Assembly: GCA_958447445.1 (NCBI GenBank)
Contig: CAUDAE010000126.1
Coordinates: forward strand, 1 to 5,198
Reading direction: 5' to 3'
DNA from: an uncultured Collinsella sp.
GTDB taxonomy: Bacteria > Actinomycetota > Coriobacteriia > Coriobacteriales > Coriobacteriaceae
Length of the DNA: 5,198 bases
The position numbers and the translations under genes were made by a program. Below, piece after piece: positions 1 through 5,198 of this stretch. Each line of letters begins with the position of its first letter. Positions within the stretch are counted from its first letter, which is position 1. Below the pieces are notes generated by a model. It ran no database searches. It saw only the letters and a program-made list of their open reading frames with translations, and had not been told where the DNA came from.

Positions 1-47
1 CAGCAAGACATTGGAGTCCACACTGACATCTGTCTGCCCAGCGTTCA

Positions 48-63
48 GGGGGAACGTTTAGTT
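48..63. promoter_or_regulatory. Degenerate operator over predicted start site of leftward promoter
   Basis: This 16-bp site keeps the AACGTT core (53-58) of the window's palindromic operator and matches its AGGTGAACGTTCACCT consensus at 11 of 16 positions. Its centre lies 40 bp from the much stronger operator at 88-103, close to the 38-bp spacing of the two operators in front of uxaC. It would overlap the predicted transcription start of the leftward promoter. The match is weak alone; the call rests on the conserved spacing. Confidence 0.45.
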
Positions 64-65
64 AG

Positions 66-94
66 ATTATGCGCGATTGCTTACGACAGGTGAA
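66..94 (-). promoter_or_regulatory. Predicted leftward sigma-70-type promoter for a gene beyond the left edge
   Basis: On the minus strand a TTCACC -35 box (94-89, 4 of 6 consensus bases) is followed after 17 bp by CATAAT (71-66, 5 of 6 consensus bases). The -35 box is half of the operator at 88-103, so a bound repressor would exclude RNA polymerase. Transcription should start near position 59 and run out of the window. It lies downstream of the operon terminator and so cannot serve uxaCBA. No start codon with a convincing ribosome-binding site appears between 59 and 1, so the gene probably begins outside. Inferred from sequence only. Confidence 0.5.
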
Positions 95-103
95 CGTTCA
101 CTT
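88..103. promoter_or_regulatory. Palindromic operator overlapping the -35 box of the leftward promoter
   Basis: The site AGGTGAACGTTCACTT contains a perfect 12-bp palindrome (90-101) and differs by one base from the fully symmetric 16-mer at 5021-5036. An even palindrome with a central CG is typical of LacI-family operators, and LacI-family regulators (ExuR, KdgR) control uronate genes in Firmicutes. The regulator's identity is inferred. Placement across the -35 hexamer points to repression. Confidence 0.75.
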
Positions 104-115
104 GAATAATATCCT

Positions 116-143
116 TGAACGGTCGATTTTTACCGCTGAACGG
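116..143 (-). promoter_or_regulatory. Conserved 28-bp bipartite element upstream of the leftward promoter
   Basis: The stretch is identical at 22 of 28 positions, without gaps, to 5050-5077 in front of uxaC, and has the same orientation relative to its promoter. In plus-strand reading it has TGAACGGT at one end, a T-run in the middle, and CCGCTGAACGG at the other end. The two TGAACGG copies lie 21 bp apart, about two helical turns. Its near edge is 20.5 bp from the centre of the 88-103 operator, against 21.5 bp at uxaC. It could be a pair of weak half-sites for the same repressor or a site for a second regulator such as an activator. Confidence 0.55.
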
Positions 144-208
144 ACACAATTGAGATCCTCACACCTATTTTCTGCTGGTAAAGGTGCCATGCTGGACAGC
201 CATGAGAT

Positions 209-224
209 AGGTGAACGTTTATCA
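209..224. promoter_or_regulatory. Distal auxiliary operator
   Basis: The site matches the 16-bp operator consensus at 13 positions, with one intact half (AGGTGAACGTT, 209-219) and a degenerate other half. It lies between the operon terminator and the leftward promoter, with its centre 121 bp upstream of the 88-103 operator. No -10-like hexamer sits at the proper distance from its TTCACC, so it does not look like part of a promoter. It may help DNA looping if the repressor is tetrameric; that is inference. Confidence 0.5.
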
Positions 225-257
225 GATTTTCCAACATATTCACTTAACCACGAAACG

Positions 258-290
258 AAAAAGCCCCGCCGGGAACACTCCCGACGGGGC
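258..290 (-). terminator. Intrinsic terminator of the uxaCBA operon
   Basis: Arms 279-290 and 263-274 form a 12-bp stem around a 4-base loop. On the minus strand the stem is followed directly by CTTTTTCGTTT. The one non-Watson-Crick position (284 with 269) is a tolerated G-U wobble in leftward RNA but a C-A mismatch in rightward RNA, so both U-tract and stem favour leftward termination. It lies about 35 bp after the uxaA stop codon and separates the operon from the next leftward transcription unit. Confidence 0.92.
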
Positions 291-325
291 CGATGACATC
301 GCGCTATGCTTGGGCGCACTTGCCG

Positions 326-1810
326 CTACAAGCAGACGCCATCCTTCCAGATACTGATCTCGTGACAGCCACGGCGCTCGGCACTCGTGAGCTTACCGCT
401 CGCCGTCTGTAGCACCAGCTGGTACAGATCGTGGGCAGCCTCGTCGAGCGTGCGCTCACCCGTGGCAATCACGCCAGCGTTAAAGTCCATCCAGTTGGCC
501 TTGTGGTCGCACAGACGCTGATTGGTGAACACCTTGAGGGTAGGCGCCGGCGCGCCAAACGGTGTGCCGCGGCCGGTCGAGAACAGAATCACGTGGCAGC
601 CGGCAGCCGTCAACGCCGTGGTGGATACCATGTCGTTGCCCGGACCGCACAGCATGTTCAGGCCGTGTTTATTTGCCTGGCCGGCATACGGCAGCACGTC
701 GACGATGGGGGCAGATCCGCCCTTTTGCACGCAGCCGCAGCTCTTGTCCTCGAGCGTGGTAATACCGCCGTCCTTGTTGCCGGGACTCGGGTTCTCATAA
801 ACGACCTCGCCGTGGCTAATAAAGTAGTCCTTAAATCCATTGAGCATGTCGGAAGCGGCGTTAAAGACCTGCTCGTTCTCGCAACGGTCGAGCAGGATGC
901 TCTCCGCGCCAAACATCTCGGGCACCTCGGTAAGCACCGACGTGCCGCCACGGGCGACGACCATATCGCTCACGCGACCGATCGTGGGGTTGGCGGTAAT
1001 GCCTGAAAGACCGTCGGAGCCGCCACACTTAAGACCAATGACCAGCTCGGAGGCCGGAATGGGCTCGCGCTTGGACTGCTTTGCCAGGTCTGCCAGCTCG
1101 GCCAGAATCTTGTGGCCCTCGATTTGCTCGTCGGCTACATCCTGGCAGGTGAGAAAGCGAACGCGCTCGTGATCGAAGTCACCGAGCTCGTCGAGCACCT
1201 GCTGGTGTGTGCAGTTCTCGCAACCGAGCGACAGGAACAGCACGCCGGCCGCATTAGGGTGACGCGAGAGCGCCACCAGCAGACGACGCGTCTGGACATG
1301 GTCGGCGCCGGTCTGCGAGCAACCGAACGGATGCGGGAAGTAGTAGACGCCCTCCAGCGAGCCATCGACCAGATCCTGGGCCTGCTCGCACATGGCACGG
1401 GCGACTTCGTTGACACAGCCGACCGTGGGGATGATCCACAGCTCGTTGCGCGTCGCGGCACGACCGTCGGCGCGGCGGAAGCCCATAAAGGTCTCAGGCT
1501 CAACGGGATCCACGACCGGATGCGTGGGGTTGTAGGCGTACTCGACCTCGCCCGAAAGGTTGGTCTTCACATTGTGCGTGTGGAGCCACTGACCGGGCTG
1601 GACATCGCCCGTCACATGGCCGATAGGAAGGCCGTACTTGATGACGTCCTCCCCTGCGGCAATCGCGCGCACCGCCATCTTATGGCCCTGCGGAATATCC
1701 TCCACGGCCACGACCTCGCCCACCCCGGGAACCGCGACGGCAGTGCCCTTGGCAAGCGGCGACAGCGCAACGATCACGTTATCGGCCGGATTGATCTGGA
1801 TAGTATTCAT
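326..1810 (-). CDS. uxaA: Altronate dehydratase UxaA
   Basis: Complete 494-residue member of the altronate/galactarate dehydratase family, close to the usual UxaA length. UxaA removes water from D-altronate to give 2-keto-3-deoxygluconate, the third galacturonate-pathway step, in the cytoplasm; family enzymes depend on Fe2+. Residues about 10-90 form the N-terminal SAF-like domain, ending near the His-rich GQWLHTHNV (73-81). The main dehydratase region starts at GFRRADGRAATRNE (110-123) and includes PFGCSQTGADH (161-171), CGGSDGLSGITANP (262-275), EDKSCGC (354-360) and STGRGTPFG (411-419). Several conserved cysteines and histidines could bind metal. The ATG at 1810 is preceded by a modest AGGA (1823-1820) nine bases away, weaker than the Shine-Dalgarno sites of the two upstream genes. 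It is the last gene of the operon. Galactarate dehydratase (GarD) is the nearest alternative, but the uxaC-uxaB context favours altronate. Confidence 0.95.
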   Translation of the reverse strand: MNTIQINPADNVIVALSPLAKGTAVAVPGVGEVVAVEDIPQGHKMAVRAIAAGEDVIKYGLPIGHVTGDVQPGQWLHTHNVKTNLSGEVEYAYNPTHPVVDPVEPETFMGFRRADGRAATRNELWIIPTVGCVNEVARAMCEQAQDLVDGSLEGVYYFPHPFGCSQTGADHVQTRRLLVALSRHPNAAGVLFLSLGCENCTHQQVLDELGDFDHERVRFLTCQDVADEQIEGHKILAELADLAKQSKREPIPASELVIGLKCGGSDGLSGITANPTIGRVSDMVVARGGTSVLTEVPEMFGAESILLDRCENEQVFNAASDMLNGFKDYFISHGEVVYENPSPGNKDGGITTLEDKSCGCVQKGGSAPIVDVLPYAGQANKHGLNMLCGPGNDMVSTTALTAAGCHVILFSTGRGTPFGAPAPTLKVFTNQRLCDHKANWMDFNAGVIATGERTLDEAAHDLYQLVLQTASGKLTSAERRGCHEISIWKDGVCL

Positions 1811-1848
1811 TACAAATGGTCCTAACCCTACAGGTTGAGCAGAAGTCG

Positions 1849-1880
1849 AGACGCGGGCACGCCGTCCCGCGCCCGCGTCT
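1849..1880 (-). other. Stem-loop in the uxaB-uxaA gap, no U-tract
   Basis: Perfect 10-bp inverted repeat, AGACGCGGGC (1849-1858) and GCCCGCGTCT (1871-1880), with a 12-base loop. It starts 12 bases after the uxaB stop codon. No T-run follows on either strand, so it is unlikely to be an efficient intrinsic terminator. A role as an RNA processing or 3'-end stability element that tunes uxaA against uxaB is plausible but inferred. Confidence 0.6.
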
Positions 1881-1891
1881 GCGCCGGAAAT

Positions 1892-3406
1892 TTACGCCTG
1901 AGCGTTGGCGAAGGCCTGCTTGGCGCCCTCGGCACGCACGACAGCGAGCGCGCTGACGACAAACTCCTCAAGACCTGCGATTTGCGTAAGGTCCTCGCCC
2001 CACATCTGCTCGTTGGTGAGCACGTCGTGCACCAGCTGGGCATCGTCGGCGCCGGCATGGGCGGCGTAGAAGTCGAGCACGAAGGCGTCGTCCTGAGCGG
2101 TGTACTCGGTGCCGTCGGAGCGACGCAGGTGCAGGCCGTCGCCCTCGCGGGACACGAGCTCCTGCGTGTAGAAGGAGATGAGCGTAGCGAGGCTCGTCGC
2201 CAGGCACTTGGGCAGGTTGCCGGTCTCGGCAACGTAGTCCTTGAGTGTGGGCAGGTCGCGAGCGCGCCACTTAGCCGTGGAGTTGAGGCAGATGGAGAGC
2301 AGCGCATGATCAATAAACGGGTTGTCGAAGCGGTTTTCGACGGCGGCGGCAAAGGCCTTGCAGTCCTCGACATCCAAGTCGGCGGCAAGCGTCGGAATGA
2401 CCTCGTCGTAGAGCATGGTGTTCATGAAGCCGCGAATGGTCTCGTCATGCATGCAGTCGCGCACGATATCAAAGCCGGCAACCCAGGAACCCGGAACGAA
2501 GGCGGTGTGGGCACCGTTGAGGATGCGGACCTTGCGCTTTTTGTACGGGGTGACGTCGGGAGTCACAAAGACACCCGGAAGACCAGCCTTCACAAAGGGA
2601 AGCTTCTCGGCAAGCGACTCGTCACCCTGGATGCCCCACATCTGAAAGGGCTCGCGCACGGCCAGGAAGGGATCCTCGTAGCCCAGACGCTCAGCCACCG
2701 CGGCGGCCTCGGATGCGTCGCGGATACGGCCCGGTACGATGGTGTCGACGAGCGTGGTGCAGACGGTGCAGTCGTTGGCCATCCACTGCGCAAACTCGTC
2801 CTCCCAGCCCCAGTCGCTCACATACTGGTTCATGATGCGCAGCAACTCCTCGCCGTTGTGATCGATGAGCTCGCAGGCGAGGACGATGACGCCCGGCTTA
2901 CCGGCAGCCCAGCGGGTGTGGAGCACCTGGGCAAGCTTGGCGGGGAAGCTCGCAGGTGGCATGTCGTCGGCCTTGCAGGACGGGTCATAGGCGATACCGG
3001 CCTCGGTGGTGTTGGAGACGATGATCTCTAGGTCGTCGGAGACAGCGACCTCCATCATGGCGCGGTAGTCGTCCTCACGATACGGGTTAAGGCAGCGGCT
3101 GCAGGCGCTGATCACGCGGGACTCGTCAACCGTGTTGCCGTTCTCCTTGCCGCGCACCAGCACGGTGTACAGGTCGTCCTGGGCATTGATGCCGTCGGCA
3201 AAGCCAAAGGCACCGCTGATGGGCTGCACCATGACGACCTTGCCGTTCCAGCCGGTGGCCTCGTTGCCCATGTCAAAGAAACGGTCGACGAAGGCGCGCA
3301 GGAAATTGCCCTCGCCAAACTGTAGAACCTTCTCGGGAGCGTCCTTGGGCAGCAGATAGCCCTTGTAGCCGATCTTCTCGAGCGCATCGTAGCTGATGTT
3401 CTCCAT
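1892..3406 (-). CDS. uxaB: Tagaturonate reductase (altronate oxidoreductase) UxaB
   Basis: Complete 504-residue protein of the long-chain mannitol dehydrogenase family; E. coli UxaB is slightly shorter. It reduces D-tagaturonate to D-altronate with NADH in the cytoplasm. The N-terminal cofactor domain carries VLQFGEGNFLRAFVD (27-41) and IIVSNTTEAGIAYDP (128-142), both characteristic of UxaB. The catalytic signature K-x4-N-x2-H appears as K292, N297 and H300 in RKVRILNGAHTAFVP, matching the spacing in characterised polyol dehydrogenases. NRFDNPFIDHALLSICLN (358-375) belongs to the C-terminal domain. The ATG at 3406 has a good AAGGAG (3420-3415) eight bases upstream. It is the second gene of the operon, 96 bp after uxaC. 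Fructuronate reductase UxuB is the close paralogue, but adjacency to UxaA and sequence similarity to UxaB favour this call. Confidence 0.95.
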   Translation of the reverse strand: MENISYDALEKIGYKGYLLPKDAPEKVLQFGEGNFLRAFVDRFFDMGNEATGWNGKVVMVQPISGAFGFADGINAQDDLYTVLVRGKENGNTVDESRVISACSRCLNPYREDDYRAMMEVAVSDDLEIIVSNTTEAGIAYDPSCKADDMPPASFPAKLAQVLHTRWAAGKPGVIVLACELIDHNGEELLRIMNQYVSDWGWEDEFAQWMANDCTVCTTLVDTIVPGRIRDASEAAAVAERLGYEDPFLAVREPFQMWGIQGDESLAEKLPFVKAGLPGVFVTPDVTPYKKRKVRILNGAHTAFVPGSWVAGFDIVRDCMHDETIRGFMNTMLYDEVIPTLAADLDVEDCKAFAAAVENRFDNPFIDHALLSICLNSTAKWRARDLPTLKDYVAETGNLPKCLATSLATLISFYTQELVSREGDGLHLRRSDGTEYTAQDDAFVLDFYAAHAGADDAQLVHDVLTNEQMWGEDLTQIAGLEEFVVSALAVVRAEGAKQAFANAQA

Positions 3407-3442
3407 CTGTGTCTCTCCTTAGATAGCTGTTAGCGTGCAAGC

Positions 3443-3479
3443 AAAACGGGGGCGCCGTGTGTGGCAACGGCGCTCCCGT
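3443..3479 (-). terminator. Weak terminator or attenuator-like stem-loop between uxaC and uxaB
   Basis: Arms 3467-3479 and 3446-3458 form a 13-bp stem with one mismatch and an 8-base loop. On the minus strand it is followed by only four T residues and then GC, so termination is probably partial. It lies 24 bases after the uxaC stop codon. I see no good promoter between it and uxaB, so uxaB and uxaA should depend on read-through. It may instead stabilise or delimit the uxaC transcript. Confidence 0.6.
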
Positions 3480-3502
3480 GTTCGATGTGATTCGATGCGG
3501 GC

Positions 3503-4930
3503 TTAGGCCTCGACGGTGTCCAGGTCAAAGCCAAAGTAGCGGACCGCATTGTTGTAGCTGATGTCGCGCACAACCTCGCCCAGCAGCTCCATGTCGGCCG
3601 GGTACTTGCCCTGCTCGACCCACTCGCCGATCACGCTGCACAGCACGCGACGGAAGTACTCGTGGCGCGGATAGGACAGGAAGGAGCGGGAATCGGTAAG
3701 CATGCCCACAAAGTTGCCCAACACGCCCTCGTTAGCCAGAGCCGTAAGCTGCTCGCGCATGCCGACCTCGTTGTCGTTGAACCACCAGGCGGAGCCGTTC
3801 TGGATCTTACCGGCAGTCGGAGCCTCCTGGAAGCAGCCCATGACGGTATCGATCATGGTGTTATCGATGGGGTTCAGGCTGTACAGGATGGTCTTGGGCA
3901 GGCCGCAGGTCTCCTGGATGGAGTTGAGGAAATCGGCGAGCTGGTCGGACGGCGTGTAGTTGGAGATGCAGTCGTAGCCGGTGTCGGGACCGAGTTTGGC
4001 GAACATGGCGCGGTTGTTGTCGCGCTTGCAGCCAAAGTGCAGCTGCATGGCCCAGCCCAGACGGACATACTCGCCGGCAACGAACTGCATAAAGGCAGTC
4101 TTGTACTTGAGGACCTCTTCCTCGGTAAGCGGCTCGGCAGCCAGACCCTTGGCAAAGATAGCCTCGATCTCGTCGGCGGTAGCCGGGACGTACATAACGT
4201 AGTCGAGTGCGTGGTCGGAGGCGCGGCAGCCCAGCTCGTGAGCAACGTCGTAGCGCTTGGAAATGGCAGCCTTCATGCCCTCAAAGTCGCTGACCTCAAC
4301 GCCGGCAACCTCGGAAAGGTGCTTGCAGTAGTCGGCAAACTCCTGGCCGCGCTCGATGCGCAAAGCGGCATCGGGGCGCATGGCGGGAACGATCTGAACG
4401 TCAAAGCTGTCGTCGGCGGCAATCTTCTTGTGCCACTCAAAGCTGTCGGCGGGGTCGTCGGTAGTGCAGATCATGCGGACGTTGGACTGCTTGATCAGGT
4501 TGCGGCAGGTAAAGCTAGCCTCAGCGAGCTTGGCGTTGGCAAGGTCCCAGACCTCCTGGGCAGTCTTGCCATTGAGGACGCCCTCGTAGCCAAAGTAGCG
4601 CTTAAGCTCCAGGTGGCTCCACTCAAAGACGGGGTTGCCAACGCAGCGACCCAGGGTCTCGGCCCACTTTTGGAACTTCTCGCGAGCAGGGGCGTCGCCA
4701 GTGATAAAACGCTCGTCGACGCCGTTGGCGCGCATCAGGCGCCACTTGTAGTGGTCGCCGCCCAGCCAAACCTCGGTGATGTTCTCGAAACGCTTGTCCT
4801 CCCAAATCTCCTTGGGAGAAATGTGGCAGTGATAGTCGACGATGGGCATGCCCTCGGCAAAGTTGTGGAACAGCTCCTCACCGGTCTTGGTGCTCAGCAG
4901 GAAATCCTGATCGTCCATAAAGTTTTTCAT
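3503..4930 (-). CDS. uxaC: Uronate isomerase (glucuronate/galacturonate isomerase) UxaC
   Basis: Complete 475-residue protein of the UxaC branch of the amidohydrolase superfamily, near the family's usual 465-475. It interconverts D-galacturonate and D-tagaturonate, and D-glucuronate and D-fructuronate, in the cytoplasm. The N-terminal metal-binding HxH is H34 and H36 in IVDYHCHISPKEI. Other family signatures are TTDDPADSFEWH (156-167), ELGCRASDHALDY (232-244), MQLHFG (295-300), LPKTILYSLNP (344-354), WWFND (382-386) and MLTDSRSFLSYPRHEYFRRVLC (410-431). The ATG at 4930 was chosen because UxaC proteins begin with a short leader before FLL, because AAAGGGG (4944-4938) lies seven bases upstream, and because the longer frame to an ATG at 4999 starts inside the -10/operator region. 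It is the first gene of the operon, with a leader of roughly 60 bases. Confidence 0.96.
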   Translation of the reverse strand: MKNFMDDQDFLLSTKTGEELFHNFAEGMPIVDYHCHISPKEIWEDKRFENITEVWLGGDHYKWRLMRANGVDERFITGDAPAREKFQKWAETLGRCVGNPVFEWSHLELKRYFGYEGVLNGKTAQEVWDLANAKLAEASFTCRNLIKQSNVRMICTTDDPADSFEWHKKIAADDSFDVQIVPAMRPDAALRIERGQEFADYCKHLSEVAGVEVSDFEGMKAAISKRYDVAHELGCRASDHALDYVMYVPATADEIEAIFAKGLAAEPLTEEEVLKYKTAFMQFVAGEYVRLGWAMQLHFGCKRDNNRAMFAKLGPDTGYDCISNYTPSDQLADFLNSIQETCGLPKTILYSLNPIDNTMIDTVMGCFQEAPTAGKIQNGSAWWFNDNEVGMREQLTALANEGVLGNFVGMLTDSRSFLSYPRHEYFRRVLCSVIGEWVEQGKYPADMELLGEVVRDISYNNAVRYFGFDLDTVEA

Positions 4931-4937
4931 CAAACAG

Positions 4938-4944
4938 CCCCTTT
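4938..4944 (-). promoter_or_regulatory. Ribosome-binding site that fixes the uxaC start
   Basis: AAAGGGG on the minus strand sits seven bases before the ATG at 4930-4928. The alternative ATG at 4999-4997 has no usable Shine-Dalgarno sequence and lies upstream of the predicted transcription start. Confidence 0.8.
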
Positions 4945-4982
4945 GCTGGCAACGCGGGCGCACGGCGCGCTCGTTATCCTTT

Positions 4983-4998
4983 AGGTGAACGTTCACCA
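4983..4998. promoter_or_regulatory. Promoter-proximal operator of uxaCBA
   Basis: Contains the perfect 14-bp palindrome GGTGAACGTTCACC (4984-4997), 15 of 16 matches to the window consensus. Its centre is about 7 bp downstream of the -10 box, so it should cover the transcription start near 4991. Its centre is 38 bp from that of the partner operator at 5021-5036. Binding by a LacI-family uronate repressor is inferred. Confidence 0.8.
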
Positions 4999-5027
4999 TA
5001 CTAATCCATTACGACTCAAAAGGTGAA
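4998..5027 (-). promoter_or_regulatory. Predicted uxaCBA operon promoter
   Basis: On the minus strand, TTCACC (5027-5022, 4 of 6) is separated by 18 bp from TAGTAT (5003-4998, 4 of 6). The boxes are individually mediocre, but the arrangement repeats that of the left-hand promoter: the -35 hexamer is half of an operator and a second operator falls on the start site. Predicted start is near 4991. A weak -35 in a repressor-blocked promoter would fit additional activation from the upstream element. Confidence 0.55.
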
Positions 5028-5036
5028 CGTTCACCT
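5021..5036. promoter_or_regulatory. Perfect 16-bp palindromic operator over the uxaCBA -35 box
   Basis: AGGTGAACGTTCACCT is perfectly symmetric with a central CG, as in LacI-family operators, and is the best copy in the window. It contains the -35 hexamer of the uxaCBA promoter. It lacks the extra spacer bases of a CcpA cre site, so a pathway-specific repressor is likelier than global catabolite control. Confidence 0.85.
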
Positions 5037-5049
5037 AACAACCATGGGG

Positions 5050-5077
5050 TGAACGGTAGGTTTTGCCCGTTCAACGG
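5050..5077 (-). promoter_or_regulatory. Conserved 28-bp bipartite element upstream of the uxaCBA promoter
   Basis: This is the partner of 116-143, with 22 of 28 bases identical at a nearly identical distance from the promoter. In plus-strand reading it has TGAACGGT (5050-5057), TTTT (5061-5064) and CCGTTCAACGG (5067-5077). The last part is a perfect palindrome around a central C. TGAACGG and CCGTTCA (5067-5073) also form a 7-bp inverted repeat. It lies roughly 60-86 bp upstream of the predicted start, where activator sites or auxiliary operators are common. Confidence 0.55.
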
Positions 5078-5160
5078 TTGCCGGAGCTGTGACTTGCATG
5101 CATTGCGGACCGGTTGGCGTCCCCGAACACCGAACTTGAGCGCTTTTGCTCAGGTGGGTC

Positions 5161-5198
5161 ATGTCCCGACGTACATTTTTGGGAGTATTCAGCATTGG
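5161..5198 (+). CDS. Possible start of a rightward ORF with a twin-arginine-like leader (partial)
   Basis: An ATG at 5161 opens a frame reading MSRRTFLGVFSIG to the window edge. SRRTFLG resembles the Tat motif S/T-R-R-x-F-L-K, and AGGTGGG (5152-5158) could be a Shine-Dalgarno sequence. Against it, only 13 residues are visible, no convincing rightward promoter was found, a small hairpin (5134-5155) overlaps the putative Shine-Dalgarno, and the minus strand is also open here. It may be chance in noncoding DNA or a dispersed repeat. Confidence 0.2.
   Translation, partial: MSRRTFLGVFSI

Noticed and set aside
106..111. TATTAT as an alternative leftward -10 box
   Set aside because: No acceptable -35 hexamer lies 16-18 bp upstream, whereas CATAAT at 71-66 has TTCACC at exactly 17 bp.
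48..224. CRISPR-like or tandem repeat array suggested by recurring GTGAACGTT units
   Set aside because: The units are short palindromes at irregular spacing tied to promoter positions, and similar units stand before uxaC; operators explain them better.
69..319. Short ORFs on both strands (69-296 plus, 98-319 minus) in the left flank
   Set aside because: They run across operators, the 28-bp element and the terminator, lack ribosome-binding sites, and have no recognisable protein features.
1112..1825. Plus-strand ORF (237 codons) opposite uxaA
   Set aside because: It is antisense to uxaA; its composition reflects the complement of uxaA codons and no domain is recognisable.
1835..3031. Long plus-strand ORF (398 codons) opposite uxaB
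   Set aside because: It is antisense to a clearly conserved enzyme, its translation is low-complexity and rich in Gly, Val, Ala and His with no recognisable motif, and such frames are common opposite GC-rich genes.
3407..3445. Internal promoter driving uxaB-uxaA
   Set aside because: Candidates such as TTGCTT with TATCTA have a 13-bp spacer or poor hexamers, and no operator is present.
3662..4984. Long plus-strand ORF (440 codons) opposite uxaC
   Set aside because: It is a codon-bias shadow of uxaC, has no family motif, and its start lies inside uxaC.
4984..5036. CcpA-type cre sites for the palindromes
   Set aside because: The cre consensus has extra spacer bases between the TG-AA and CG elements; these sites read TGAACGTTCA without them and fit a specific LacI-type operator better.

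Overview
The window holds one complete leftward (minus-strand) hexuronate catabolic operon, uxaC-uxaB-uxaA, with regulatory DNA on both sides. Base composition is GC-rich and the three enzymes are of bacterial type. From gene style and protein flavour I guess a gut actinobacterium of the Coriobacteriia (Collinsella-like). This is an impression, not a proven assignment.

Layout, read in the direction of transcription (right to left). Positions 5041-5198 are largely unexplained; a very tentative rightward ORF start lies at the extreme edge. Positions 4983-5077 form the operon control region: an upstream 28-bp bipartite element, a perfect palindromic operator covering the -35 box, and a second operator over the predicted transcription start. 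Then come uxaC (4930-3503), a 96-bp gap with a GC-rich stem-loop, uxaB (3406-1892), an 81-bp gap with another stem-loop, and uxaA (1810-326). A strong intrinsic terminator closes the operon at 290-258. Positions 1-257 carry no convincing gene. They hold a second control region with the same architecture as the first, pointing left at a gene outside the window.

The gene order follows the pathway. UxaC isomerises D-galacturonate to D-tagaturonate (and can convert D-glucuronate to D-fructuronate), UxaB reduces tagaturonate to D-altronate with NADH, and UxaA dehydrates altronate to 2-keto-3-deoxygluconate (KDG). KDG kinase, KDPG aldolase, a uronate transporter, the fructuronate branch (UxuA/UxuB) and the regulator are not in the window; the gene beyond the left edge is a candidate for one of them.

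The enzymes are ordinary. The most interesting content is regulatory. Five copies of a palindrome with consensus AGGTGAACGTTCACCT (LacI-family-like) occur, and both promoters share one layout of operators, a -35 box inside an operator, and a conserved upstream 28-bp element (22/28 identical). I found no CRISPR array, mobile element, tRNA or rRNA.
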